Source: Paenibacillus_AM sp052180255
Lineage (GTDB): Bacteria > Bacillota > Bacilli > Paenibacillales > NBRC-103111
Direction: 5' to 3'
DNA: 64,000 nucleotides
Assembly (NCBI RefSeq): GCF_052180255.1
Contig: NZ_CP197466.1
Location: forward strand, 3,410,001-3,474,000
Both the position numbers and the translations under genes were made by a program. Positions 1 to 7,903 of the stretch are shown here, in pieces. Within the stretch, counting starts at the first letter, position 1; each line of letters opens with the position of its first letter. The notes under the pieces are model-generated. The model was given only the letters and a program-made list of their open reading frames with translations. It was not told the DNA's origin and made no database searches.

Positions 1-90
1 CTTACTTTGCTAGAATAACGCTTACTTTCATTTCAATCTTCCAATATCTCCTTCAAGCTATGATTTTCATCGTTTTTTACTTATTTGATA

Positions 91-498
91 TCAATTTGCA
101 TTTTCAAGCAAGAAAGTCACATCATTACTATGGGTATGAATCACATAATTAGCACCCAATCCTTTATAAATAAGACGGGGTTGAACCTCTTTTGTAATGA
201 CATAGATCGGCTCACTCGTCCAGGAACGGCATATTTGAATAAATCTGCAGCATAACGGTAAACTTTGTTCAAATAAATAAATTTGGCTATACGCATGTGC
301 GGGAACAATCCACGTGCTGAGTTCAGAAGTGTTGATCAGTACAATCTGCTCCACACCCGATTTTAACAGCCTTTTATACTCCGATTTATTATTCGTTAGC
401 ACAGCAAAGGGCTTATTCAACCTTTGTAATGCACCAATAAACTGTTCTGAAGCTTCCGTATATCCAACCACCAATATCAATTCATTCTGATTACCCAT
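91..498 (-). CDS. Small Rossmann-like (TrkA-N/RCK-type) protein under c-di-AMP riboswitch
   Basis: A 135-residue soluble protein. The N-terminus (ILVVGYTEAS at residues 7-16) followed by alternating hydrophobic strands and helices looks like half of a Rossmann fold, as in TrkA-N/RCK domains of potassium channels, but the classical GxGxxG is not kept (VGYTEAS). I see no membrane segment and no RCK-C domain. It is preceded directly by a cyclic di-AMP riboswitch, and that riboswitch class commonly controls potassium transport and osmotic genes, so an ion-homeostasis role is a reasonable inference. The ATG at 498 follows a purine-rich GGATGGAAGAGAG. The exact function is unknown to me. Confidence 0.7.
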   Translation of the reverse strand: MGNQNELILVVGYTEASEQFIGALQRLNKPFAVLTNNKSEYKRLLKSGVEQIVLINTSELSTWIVPAHAYSQIYLFEQSLPLCCRFIQICRSWTSEPIYVITKEVQPRLIYKGLGANYVIHTHSNDVTFLLENAN

Positions 499-522
499 CT
501 CTCTCTTCCATCCCCTGTCTCT

Positions 523-695
523 AACTTTTGCTTACGGGGTTAGCTGTCGGATTCGGACGGTGAGAGTCGCCCTACCTTGCATAACACAAGGATTCACCCC
601 TTAACCATACAAGAATCGGCTCTCACACCGAATTATGCATGATCATCTTATTGGTTCCCCCGTTCTCTCATTCTGGAGAGATTCAGCATCTTTCA
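523..695 (-). ncRNA. Cyclic di-AMP riboswitch (ydaO-yuaA class)
   Basis: Read on the minus strand this leader carries the conserved blocks of the ydaO-yuaA riboswitch in the right order: GATGCTGAATCT, CGGGGGAACCAA, GGGGTGAATCC, AGGTAGGGCGA, then CCGAATCCGACAGCTAACC and CCGTAAGC. It begins a few bases after a promoter and ends about 25 nt before the start codon of the gene at 91-498. In this family, binding of c-di-AMP usually turns expression off through a downstream terminator. I do not see a strong U-tailed terminator here, so translational control is also possible. Confidence 0.92.
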
Positions 696-701
696 GACAG
701 A

Positions 702-730
702 ATACTACGCTCGCTCATTTTTTTTGTAAA
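702..730 (-). promoter_or_regulatory. SigA-type promoter for the riboswitch transcript
   Basis: On the minus strand, TTTACA (730-725) and TAGTAT (707-702) are separated by 17 bp. The predicted start lies within a few bases of the first conserved riboswitch block, which supports it. Confidence 0.65.
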
Positions 731-902
731 GTTTCCCCAACTCTTGCATAGCTTCATATCAGTAGAAAAAGATGACCTTTTGCATACTCCATCTCTAAAT
801 TGCTCTTTCCATCACGCTAGTTCTTCAAATTTCCACATTATTTACACATTCCATACATCTACAATAGCTATGAACCTATCTCTTATGTTAAAATAAAAAC
901 TG

Positions 903-931
903 TTGAGTTTTTTTGGAGTTTAAGATATTAT
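903..931 (+). promoter_or_regulatory. SigA-type promoter for the gene at 953
   Basis: TTGAGT (903-908) and TATTAT (926-931) are separated by 17 bp, about 22 bp upstream of the TTG start codon at 953. The leader would be short and would hold only the AGGTGG ribosome-binding site. Confidence 0.6.
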
Positions 932-952
932 CCTGACAGGTGGTGTAAAACA

Positions 953-1516
953 TTGCAGAAAAAGAACTATATATGGTTATATGTGTCGATCATTGCGTTT
1001 ATCATACTTTGCGCATTAGCATTTGTGTTCCAATCGATTTATTTTATTTATGCAGCTAGTGCAGTTCCTATTATTATTGTGTTATTCATGCCAGACATGA
1101 ACGGTGTGCAATGGATTTCACCTAGTAAAAGTAAGAATAGACTGCTCATTTACAAGGTTCAAGCCAGTGATCCTTCCGACTCCGATATGTTGATCATTTC
1201 CTTTCAACCTGGTTATGTGAACTGGAATAAACGTTATTTATACTTCTCATTAGATAAAATACCAACATTACCTCAAGTTCAAGTTGAGGATTTTACAACG
1301 AACCTAGCTGTTCTCTCGTCCGATCTTCATATGCATAAGAGTAAACAAGGTTTTGTTGGCATCTCTGTACCAAATCTCATCGAACGCTCCAAACCGATGC
1401 CTTATACGACTAATGAAGTAAATCGTATGACTATTCGTATGGCTGATCTTCATCATGTTGCAACAAGTCGTAAGCTTAAAACATCAGTTGGTGCTAAAAA
1501 GTCACTCCGCGCTTAA
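953..1516 (+). CDS. Hypothetical two-TM membrane protein
   Basis: A 187-residue protein with two closely spaced hydrophobic segments at about residues 8-26 and 28-47, followed by a hydrophilic cytoplasmic or extracellular part of about 140 residues ending in a basic tail (KKSLRA). The start is TTG, chosen because AGGTGG lies 8-9 nt upstream and a promoter precedes it. It stands alone between the riboswitch gene and a shared terminator with rsgI. I do not recognise the family, and nothing in the sequence points to an enzymatic function. Confidence 0.65.
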   Translation: MQKKNYIWLYVSIIAFIILCALAFVFQSIYFIYAASAVPIIIVLFMPDMNGVQWISPSKSKNRLLIYKVQASDPSDSDMLIISFQPGYVNWNKRYLYFSLDKIPTLPQVQVEDFTTNLAVLSSDLHMHKSKQGFVGISVPNLIERSKPMPYTTNEVNRMTIRMADLHHVATSRKLKTSVGAKKSLRA

Positions 1517-1539
1517 CTAAAATGTTCATAGATATAACA

Positions 1540-1575
1540 AATGCCGCCTTCCCAACTTGGGATAGGCGGCATTTT
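1540..1575. terminator. Bidirectional intrinsic terminator
   Basis: Hairpin with arms AATGCCGCC and GGCGGCATT and an inner CCCAACTTGGG, followed by TTTTC on the plus strand and by a T-rich stretch on the minus strand. It lies between the convergent 953-1516 gene and rsgI. Confidence 0.85.
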
Positions 1576-1609
1576 CTTTTAACCGGATTAGCCCCCAGCC
1601 GGAGGCGTA

Positions 1610-2779
1610 TTAGTTGGTTTTTCCACTTGCTGGAGCATTACTTTCCCCATTGCCGTTATTATGCGATGGAGTAGTGCTCGCTGGTGGTTTAGGAGAAACC
1701 GGTGGCTTCGGTGTTGCTGTCGGTTTATTCGACTCATTCGGTGATGTAGTCGGTTTGTCCGTCGGCTTATCACTCGGTTTATCTGTTGATTTATTCGTCG
1801 GCGTTGGCTTATTCGTCGGCTTATCAGTAGGAGTGGAAGAAGGCTTCAATGTTGACGTAGGCGTAGGAGATGGTTTCTTCGTGCCTGTCGGTTTTTTAGA
1901 AGCTTCATTCTTCTGCAAATCAGCTAATTTTTGATCCAATTTTCCTGATTTTTCATCTTCTAGCAACTGATTTAATTCCATTTTGTTAAATGACTGGTTA
2001 GAAGCAAGCAAATTCTTAATCGTTGCAAATTCCTTCTCTTTCGCCAGTGAAGTTAATGACTTCGATCTATAATCATCAATAGATATCTTCATTCCTGCAT
2101 CTTTTAACTTCAAATAAACCGCATATTTTCCCATCGACATATTTTTGCTAATCGCAGCTTGTCTCATCTCTGGTGACACTGCAAACCAAAGCACAGAGAA
2201 ACCTTCAGCATCCTTAGCATGTTTTTGTTGAATATGCTTCACAACTTGGCTCTTCACATTCGTCGCAAGGACAATATCACTTAATTTTGAGTTCTCTTTC
2301 AATACAGTCGCAGATACTACAATGTCCGCTTCTTTCGTTGCTAGAGCTCCCTTTTCCGCTTGATTTAGCACAAGTTGAGTAACTTCTTCAAGTGGCTTGC
2401 CCTCATATTTGAGCGTACTTATTAGTTGTTCACCATCCGTATTCAGCCCCTTCATTACGCGGACTTGGTCGCTCTCATCTACACCCATTTCAATACTCGG
2501 ATTGATATCTAGGGAGACATACGCCACAACTTCATCACTTGATGATAAACCTAGCAGCTTAATAACGAGGAAAAAGGCAGCTACAAGTGCAACGGCTAAT
2601 CCTGAAATTGCAATGATTAGACCTTTAATCGATGATTTTGCAGTAACAGAACCCGTATATACAATTTCATCGCCAACCTGGCATTGACGATCTTCTTTTG
2701 AAATTCGATCGAACTGGCCTGACGGCAGGAGCACGATGAGCTCTTTGTCATCCATTTCTACGACGATCCCTTTATTCAT
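1610..2779 (-). CDS. rsgI: RsgI-type anti-sigma-I factor
   Basis: 389 residues from the ATG at 2779, which follows AAAGGGGAGAACGAT. The order is a cytoplasmic RsgI N-terminal domain (about residues 1-50), one transmembrane helix (about 55-80), an extracellular RsgI-type domain containing SLDINPSIEMGVD, and a long Pro/Thr/Lys-rich disordered tail (about 300-389). RsgI proteins hold SigI at the membrane and release it on an outside signal. In some clostridia the tail is a carbohydrate-binding module, but here it is only low-complexity, more like a wall-spanning stalk. The start overlaps the sigI stop by 8 nt (ATGAATAA), so the pair is translationally coupled. Confidence 0.88.
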   Translation of the reverse strand: MNKGIVVEMDDKELIVLLPSGQFDRISKEDRQCQVGDEIVYTGSVTAKSSIKGLIIAISGLAVALVAAFFLVIKLLGLSSSDEVVAYVSLDINPSIEMGVDESDQVRVMKGLNTDGEQLISTLKYEGKPLEEVTQLVLNQAEKGALATKEADIVVSATVLKENSKLSDIVLATNVKSQVVKHIQQKHAKDAEGFSVLWFAVSPEMRQAAISKNMSMGKYAVYLKLKDAGMKISIDDYRSKSLTSLAKEKEFATIKNLLASNQSFNKMELNQLLEDEKSGKLDQKLADLQKNEASKKPTGTKKPSPTPTSTLKPSSTPTDKPTNKPTPTNKSTDKPSDKPTDKPTTSPNESNKPTATPKPPVSPKPPASTTPSHNNGNGESNAPASGKTN

Positions 2780-3587
2780 ATCGTTCTCCCCTTTCTTGCG
2801 AAGATGACGCATCCTGCTTCATCCTCAAGTATTCTCGCACATAAGGGAAAGGACCATTATAGATAAGTGCAACTGCAATAATATAATACTGATGACGATT
2901 CAATACTTTACGTGACACATTCACATTGCCTAAAAGCTCCTTGGCAGGCAGTTTACGCTCACTGAGCAATAATCGCATTAATGCAGGATCGTTTGCTAAT
3001 ATGCGCCCGATCCCATAGAGCAGCTTACGCGAGTCTGTATCTTCAGGAGATTGTTCAACCAGATCAGAGAAACTAATATTGAATTGCTCCAACACTTGAT
3101 CCAAATCCTGTATTTCACTTTGTCTTTCATTGCGGCCTGGAGGTGTATCATACACACTCGACCCTTCATTAAAAGAGTTCGCATAACCGATTACATCTTC
3201 TTTACCGCGTATATCCCAAGAGTCATAGCTCATATGATCCGAATAACGTGAATTCTTCTGGATATAATCAAAAAGACGACGTTCAATTACTGATTCTGCA
3301 TACGCTAAGAATGCGTGGTCAGAATGGATATTATAATCTTGAATGGCTTCATTAAATGCAGCTAACGCAATTACGTACTCATGATCTTTAGCAGGATCTA
3401 TATATTTCTTGCAAAAACGGCTGGCAACCTTGCCTACATACTCCTGATATTCAGCGATAAAAGGATTACGCAGAGTTTCATCGCCAAGCTGTATTTGTGC
3501 TACGATTTGTTCAGGCCATTTCGCACCTGAATGATTAGACTTGTCCGGTTTTTTTCCAAAAAGCTTTTTAAAAAGCACAAGCAACAA
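2772..3587 (-). CDS. sigI: RNA polymerase sigma factor SigI
   Basis: About 271 residues, matching the SigI family (sigma-70-like, heat and cell-envelope or polysaccharide responsive). A region-2-like segment with HEYVIALAAFNEAI lies near residues 70-90 and a C-terminal DNA-binding part contains NVSRKVLNRHQYY. I prefer the TTG at 3587 because GAGGTGG lies 8 nt upstream; an in-frame GTG at 3596 falls inside that ribosome-binding site. It is followed by rsgI in a two-gene operon. A weak promoter (TTGCGA, 19 bp, TATAAT at 3654-3649) is visible upstream; SigI autoregulation is usual in the family, but I could not identify a SigI promoter with confidence. Confidence 0.87.
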   Translation of the reverse strand: MLLVLFKKLFGKKPDKSNHSGAKWPEQIVAQIQLGDETLRNPFIAEYQEYVGKVASRFCKKYIDPAKDHEYVIALAAFNEAIQDYNIHSDHAFLAYAESVIERRLFDYIQKNSRYSDHMSYDSWDIRGKEDVIGYANSFNEGSSVYDTPPGRNERQSEIQDLDQVLEQFNISFSDLVEQSPEDTDSRKLLYGIGRILANDPALMRLLLSERKLPAKELLGNVNVSRKVLNRHQYYIIAVALIYNGPFPYVREYLRMKQDASSSQERGERYE

Positions 3588-3741
3588 TCTTTCCACCTCA
3601 CATAGTATTTCATTATGACACGCTCTGGAGCCAAGACGCTCGCGTATTATTATAACACAGACCTACAAGGTAGTCGCAATTTTCATCGGAAAATGTTAGA
3701 ATGAGGTAGTTATTCCATTACAAAATTTGGAGGGATGTTTT

Positions 3742-3801
3742 ATGGCAAATTTAATTGCAGTAGACACAGCGGTAACGAAAGGATCACAGAATACCCTCTA
3801 A
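3742..3801 (+). CDS. Possible 19-codon leader ORF upstream of rsgA
   Basis: A short reading frame (MANLIAVDTAVTKGSQNTL) with a very good ribosome-binding site, TTGGAGGGATGTTTT-ATG. It ends 107 bp before the preferred rsgA start. Its last codons lie in an arm (CACAGA...ACCCTC, 3785-3798) that can pair with GAGGGT...TCTGTG at 3847-3861 just before rsgA. It could be a regulatory upstream ORF, a small protein gene, or a remnant of a longer gene. I do not recognise the peptide. Confidence 0.4.
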   Translation: MANLIAVDTAVTKGSQNTL

Positions 3802-3908
3802 TGACAAGTATTAAGCTTAAATAAACAACTTATATTACGTTCAGACGAGGGTTCCTCTGTGGTCAGATCATGACAATCAAAATGATAACCACATTGGAGG
3901 AATTTGAG

Positions 3909-4976
3909 TTGACTATTAACACTTTACAGACATTAGGTTGGAGTTCATTTTTTAATCAATCAGGGACACACTATATAAATGAAGGTTATACATTTGGCCG
4001 AGTGGCACTTGAACACAAACACATGTATCGGCTGTACACCGAACAAGGCGATTTACTAGCTGAAGTTACCGGAAAAATGAGACATCTTGCAGATGGCCGA
4101 GAAGACTATCCTGCAGTTGGAGACTGGGTTGCGATTACAACCCGCCAAGAAGAAGGTCGAGCATCTATCCATGGTATACTTACCCGAAAAAGTAAATTTT
4201 CCCGTAAAGCAGCTGGATCAAATCCACAAGAGCAGATTGTCGCTGCGAATGTAGATACGATATTCCTTGTAAACGCACTAAACAACGACTTTAACATTCG
4301 TAGACTTGAGCGTTATCTTATTCTCGCTTGGGAAAGCGGTGCTCAACCTGTAATCGTATTAAGTAAATCCGATTTATGTAACGATATTGAAAGTAAAATT
4401 ACGGCTGTAGAGAGTGTTGCAATCGGCGTACCGATTCATGTTATTTCTTCATTGATTGATGAAGGCATGGATCAACTTGCTCCTTACTTAGAAGTCGGTC
4501 AAACTGTCGCTTTACTTGGATCATCCGGTGCTGGGAAATCATCCATCGTCAATCGTCTTTCCGGGCAAATAATGATGGAAGTTCAAGATGTACGTGAAGA
4601 TGATGACAGAGGTCGTCATACAACTACACACCGTGAACTTGTTATGTTGCCAAATGGAAGCATGATTATCGACACACCTGGGATGCGAGAATTGGGAATG
4701 TGGGACGGCGAATCCGGTATTCAAGAAGCTTTCGAGGATATTGAGGAATTGGCGAGTCAATGCCGATTCAGTGATTGCCTTCACAAAAAAGAACCTGGTT
4801 GTGCAATCCGTGCTGCCATTCAAAGCGGTACAATTACGAAAGAACGTTATAATAGTTACCTCAAGCTGCAGCGTGAAATCGCCTTTCTTGATCGTAAAAC
4901 CAATAAAAGCGCAAGAGCAGCTGAGAAAGATAAATGGAAAAAGATCACGCAATCTGTTAAAGTTACAAAATACTAA
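3909..4976 (+). CDS. rsgA: Ribosome small-subunit GTPase RsgA-type protein
   Basis: A circularly permuted GTPase that assists 30S maturation. The order is an N-terminal OB-like fold, SKSDL (the G4 position, before the P-loop as expected), the P-loop GSSGAGKSS, G3 DTPGMRELG, and a C-terminal zinc-binding region with CRFSDCLHKKEPGC. At about 355 residues it is longer than the ~300-residue Bacillus YloQ, so the genome may hold a second copy. I prefer the TTG at 3909, since GGAGG lies 8 nt upstream; an in-frame ATG at 3870 has no good ribosome-binding site. It stands alone, followed by a strong terminator. Confidence 0.9.
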   Translation: MTINTLQTLGWSSFFNQSGTHYINEGYTFGRVALEHKHMYRLYTEQGDLLAEVTGKMRHLADGREDYPAVGDWVAITTRQEEGRASIHGILTRKSKFSRKAAGSNPQEQIVAANVDTIFLVNALNNDFNIRRLERYLILAWESGAQPVIVLSKSDLCNDIESKITAVESVAIGVPIHVISSLIDEGMDQLAPYLEVGQTVALLGSSGAGKSSIVNRLSGQIMMEVQDVREDDDRGRHTTTHRELVMLPNGSMIIDTPGMRELGMWDGESGIQEAFEDIEELASQCRFSDCLHKKEPGCAIRAAIQSGTITKERYNSYLKLQREIAFLDRKTNKSARAAEKDKWKKITQSVKVTKY

Positions 4977-5001
4977 GCCAAGTCTAATTAGAAGAAATGA
5001 A

Positions 5002-5045
5002 AAACCCATTGCACACATTCGATTTGAATGTTGGCAATGGGTTTC
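5002..5045. terminator. Bidirectional intrinsic terminator
   Basis: Long hairpin with AAACCCATTGC and GCAATGGGTTT arms, interior ACATTCGATTTGAATGT, and T-rich flanks on both strands. It separates rsgA from the convergent gene at 5066-5515. Confidence 0.85.
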
Positions 5046-5065
5046 TTGTATGTTAGCCGATTGGC

Positions 5066-5515
5066 CTAGTTGATCGTTCTAGTAGATGTAGACTTCGTAA
5101 CTGTAGGATCCTTCTTGAGCAGTCTTCCACGCCTTACACTTAGTGCAGCCAGCCGCTTTTTCAACTGGGTTTCCCACTCTTCATCATTTATTTTTTTAGC
5201 AACTGACAATAAATCGAGTGCCATATCAATTTGATTCTGCACCACTAAAACCGGGTCCTCATCTTCGTGACTAATACAATTCTCGAACATGATTTCCTCT
5301 TCTTCAGGGTCCACATACTCCACAAAATCAACTTCATAAGCCCCGTCACTATGAGCATATTCCGATAATACTTCATACTCATGTTCGACCATATAGTGCA
5401 CTTCAACACGATGACAGACCGGACAAAATACGATAGGCACATTATGAATATGGGTCCGAAGGTGTTTTAGCGTTCCCTTAGCTCCAATCATGCTTGCTCC
5501 ACAGCAAAAGCTCAT
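5066..5515 (-). CDS. Hypothetical protein with N-terminal zinc-ribbon-like cysteines
   Basis: 149 residues. The N-terminus has CC (residues 4-5) and CPVC (31-34), spaced as in a small zinc finger. A very acidic middle (VDPEEEEIMFE) and a basic C-terminal helix (KKRLAALSVRRGRLLKK) follow. The start codon has a perfect GAGGAGGGAATCAC upstream. The family is not one I can name; metal binding is inferred only from the cysteine spacing. Confidence 0.65.
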   Translation of the reverse strand: MSFCCGASMIGAKGTLKHLRTHIHNVPIVFCPVCHRVEVHYMVEHEYEVLSEYAHSDGAYEVDFVEYVDPEEEEIMFENCISHEDEDPVLVVQNQIDMALDLLSVAKKINDEEWETQLKKRLAALSVRRGRLLKKDPTVTKSTSTRTIN

Positions 5516-5556
5516 GTGATTCCCTCCTCGTCATAACAGCCATTTTTCGTGACATC

Positions 5557-5706
5557 GAATTTATATCGTCTAACGCATAAATTCTAAATATCACCTTAAG
5601 AAAAGCTCATAAAAAGAGTATGGTTTTATTATTAGTTTACAGGAATCGTATTCGAGACAACAATGGAAAATTCCTCTTTTTTGTTGATATAGAATTTATA
5701 TCATCT
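5557..5706 (+). repeat. Pair of 15-bp direct repeats in an intergenic region
   Basis: GAATTTATATCGTCT at 5557-5571 recurs as GAATTTATATCATCT at 5692-5706, 135 bp away, with similar flanking bases (GACATC and GATATA). They lie in the AT-rich divergent intergenic region between 5515 and 5800. Nothing else is recognised there. Confidence 0.4.
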
Positions 5707-5799
5707 CGCTTTTAGCTGCTGTTCCTCACTAAACCATTCTAAATAGACGCTCCATTACATATATATGGGTAGGCATTGACATCGAAAAGGAGGATCTAC

Positions 5800-6015
5800 A
5801 TGCAGATGATCCCAGTTGTATCCAAACAAATTGCATGCGTGCAGTACGATGAAGATTCCGCGCGGATGATCGTGCAATATCACACTGGGCAGACGCAAAC
5901 CTATGATCATGTACAACGAACCGATTATGAGGCCATCCTGACTTCGACGAATGTATATGATTCATTGGTCCGGATGACCAAACTGCCCTATAGCATGAAT
6001 CATACGTCACCTTAA
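5800..6015 (+). CDS. KTSC-domain protein
   Basis: A 71-residue protein that is essentially a single KTSC domain, the small fold named after the C-terminus of some lysyl-tRNA synthetases. Recognisable features are VSKQIACVQYDED near the start, a beta-strand run with VQYHTGQTQTYDHV, and YEAILTSTNVYDSL near the end. Stand-alone KTSC proteins are common in Bacillales and have no established role. The ATG at 5800 is chosen because AAAAGGAGG lies 7 nt upstream. A terminator follows directly. Confidence 0.8.
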   Translation: MQMIPVVSKQIACVQYDEDSARMIVQYHTGQTQTYDHVQRTDYEAILTSTNVYDSLVRMTKLPYSMNHTSP

Positions 6016-6032
6016 ACCATTCATATGATTGA

Positions 6033-6067
6033 AGATCATACCCATTTATGTGGGATGGTCTTTTTTT
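6033..6067 (+). terminator. Intrinsic terminator of the KTSC gene
   Basis: Hairpin GATCATACCCA-tttat-GTGGGATGGTC (one bulge) followed by seven T residues. Confidence 0.85.
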
Positions 6068-6112
6068 GTGTCTATGATAAAATAGACAAAAATAGCCAAT
6101 TAGGTGAACCTC

Positions 6113-7843
6113 ATGACGATTAACCTACTATATTCACATTCGCGAACGCTATCGATCAGTTGGGATATTCCAATTTCTACGATTCATCAGATAGAATCCC
6201 ACTATCACATAAGCTCGCCTCAGGCTCGCCCTACTATAAGACTTTATGATGTCACCGATTGCCTGGCATCCCCCCCGCGCCCCTTTCTCATGTATGAATG
6301 GCAGGAACATGCGCCCTCGGGCGAGCGCTTTATTGCACAGCTATATGATGGACGCTGCTATGCAGCGGATTGGGGTATTTATCATTCAGAAAATAATTTT
6401 GTCCCTTTTGAACGTTCTTTAATGGTTCGGGTGGGTTGGGAGCAGAAACTAAGCTCATACCCCATTGATCCATTTGAATTATTAGAAAAAGAGTATGAGG
6501 GGACGGGACAATTTTCGGCGTATACGTGGTATGGAGAAGGAGAGAACCATTCCTGTTCCAATCTAATCGTAAGTGAAAATGCGAATGCGTATATAGGCGA
6601 AAAAGTGCTCCGAGACTCAGGCACCCTACCTGCTTCGCCCCGCCGCCGCCAAGGGCCGCTTCGCCTTGCAATGCTCGCGTGGGAATACCCGCCGCACATC
6701 GTCGGCGGTTTGGGCCGCGCCGTCTCCGACTTGGCGCGGCACCTCGCGGGGCAAGGCCTCACGGTGCATGTCTTCACATGCACCGCTCCTAGCTCCCCCG
6801 CGGAGGAAACCTTGGACGGCGTGCATGTGCACCGCGTCCGGGTTCCTGCATCACCCGATCCCATCCACTTCTGGGATCGGGTGATGCAAATGAACTTCGC
6901 GCTCGCACAGCGACTCGCGAAGCTGGACTCGGATGAGGCGTTCGACCTCATCCATGCCCATGACTGGCTCGTGTTCCACGCAGCCAGTCAGTCAGCGGGA
7001 GCCTTGCAGCTCCCGCTGATTGCAACCGTCCATGCCACGGAACATGGACGCAGGTTCGGCAGGCTGGAACCTGGCCTGCCCACATGGATTCATGAGCTGG
7101 AATGCCAGCTCATGCATTCGGCTGCACACGTCATTGTGTGCAGCGAAGCGATGCGGACGGAGATTACGTCCGTCCACGGCGTTCACCCACAGAGCATAAC
7201 CGTCATCCCCTGTGGGATGGACATACCATCTAGGATCTCAACAGAACCTGTTATCACTTCTCTACCAACTGAGCCACCCGCTCCCCCTACCCCCAACATC
7301 CTGTTCGTGGGTCGGCTCGTCTATGAAAAAGGCATCCACATCTTACTTGATGCCATGCCTGCTTTAATCAAACACTTCCCAGAACTACACCTGTGCATCG
7401 CTGGTGTTGGCCCTATGGAATCGCAATTACGCGAGCAAGCTCAACCTATATTTAAGCATGTCAGCTTCGTAGGTTGGGCTGACGAGTTGACCAAACAGCA
7501 ATTGTTTAATGAAGCTTCATTGTGTATCATTCCATCTTTATATGAGCCATTCGGTATCGTTGCTTTGGAGGCAATGTCTTATGGGATTCCACCCCTAATC
7601 AGTAGTGTCGGTGGTCTTACTGATATCGTTACACACGGTGTAGATGGATGGCATGTACCTGCTGGAAATAGCCATGCCCTAGCCAATGCGATCATCCATC
7701 TACTTACACATTCTGATATATATTTGGAATTGCACCATGCCGCCAAACATACCATACAATATCGGTATGTGTGGTCTCATTTCGCCCAAAAAACGATTCA
7801 AATTTACCAAGACCATCTCCCGACATTACCCACAAACGTTTAA
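6113..7843 (+). CDS. DUF4912-GT4 fusion glycosyltransferase
   Basis: About 576 residues. The first ~125 look like a DUF4912 module (SRTLSISWDI, IRLYDVTD, NNFVPFERS). The rest is a GT-B glycosyltransferase of family 4: WEYPPHIVGGLGRAV as in glycogen-synthase-like enzymes, LIHAHDW, FVGRLVYEKGI, and the nucleotide-sugar-binding E-x7-E in EPFGIVALE. GT4 enzymes transfer a sugar from an activated donor. The adjacent GH15 enzyme suggests an alpha-glucan or trehalose-like product, which is inference. I choose ATG 6113 (TAGGTG upstream) over the in-frame GTG at 6104. Codons between about 6610 and 7230 are much richer in G+C than the ends of the gene and form a run of hairpins, listed separately. Confidence 0.88.
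   Translation: MTINLLYSHSRTLSISWDIPISTIHQIESHYHISSPQARPTIRLYDVTDCLASPPRPFLMYEWQEHAPSGERFIAQLYDGRCYAADWGIYHSENNFVPFERSLMVRVGWEQKLSSYPIDPFELLEKEYEGTGQFSAYTWYGEGENHSCSNLIVSENANAYIGEKVLRDSGTLPASPRRRQGPLRLAMLAWEYPPHIVGGLGRAVSDLARHLAGQGLTVHVFTCTAPSSPAEETLDGVHVHRVRVPASPDPIHFWDRVMQMNFALAQRLAKLDSDEAFDLIHAHDWLVFHAASQSAGALQLPLIATVHATEHGRRFGRLEPGLPTWIHELECQLMHSAAHVIVCSEAMRTEITSVHGVHPQSITVIPCGMDIPSRISTEPVITSLPTEPPAPPTPNILFVGRLVYEKGIHILLDAMPALIKHFPELHLCIAGVGPMESQLREQAQPIFKHVSFVGWADELTKQQLFNEASLCIIPSLYEPFGIVALEAMSYGIPPLISSVGGLTDIVTHGVDGWHVPAGNSHALANAIIHLLTHSDIYLELHHAAKHTIQYRYVWSHFAQKTIQIYQDHLPTLPTNV
6689..7216 (+). repeat. Run of ~15 tandem inverted repeats inside the GT4 gene
   Basis: Consecutive non-overlapping hairpins (outer limits): 6689-6708 (6 bp), 6714-6740 (8), 6762-6785 (10, 4-nt loop), 6814-6839 (imperfect), 6848-6887 (16 bp perfect, 8-nt loop), 6895-6922 (7), 6931-6953 (8), 6961-6990 (9, plus 4 inside), 6993-7018 (10), 7027-7050 (8), 7051-7073 (7), 7091-7114 (10, 4-nt loop), 7121-7144 (9), 7155-7175 (6), 7186-7216 (7). 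The arm sequences all differ, so this is not a copied repeat. The reading frame stays open and GT4 motifs are kept. Confidence 0.9.
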
Positions 7844-7903
7844 TATGATCGCCATATGGAAATAGTAGTTTCATAGGATTGATGATAGTGAGGACGTGAT
7901 ATT

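Noticed and set aside
639..896. 85-codon plus-strand ORF
   Set aside because: It lies antisense to the c-di-AMP riboswitch and its promoter, has no ribosome-binding site and low-complexity sequence.
1614..1934. Thr/Pro-repeat DNA in the rsgI tail as a tandem repeat or CRISPR-like array
   Set aside because: The repetition is at the amino-acid level with variable codons; there are no regular spacers.
3649..3679. SigI-type promoter upstream of sigI
   Set aside because: Only a weak SigA-like pair with 19-bp spacing was visible; no convincing SigI consensus.
6330..7186. Several long antisense and out-of-frame ORFs over the GT4 gene
   Set aside because: They arise from the GC-rich, stop-poor hairpin island and have no start signals or recognisable domains.
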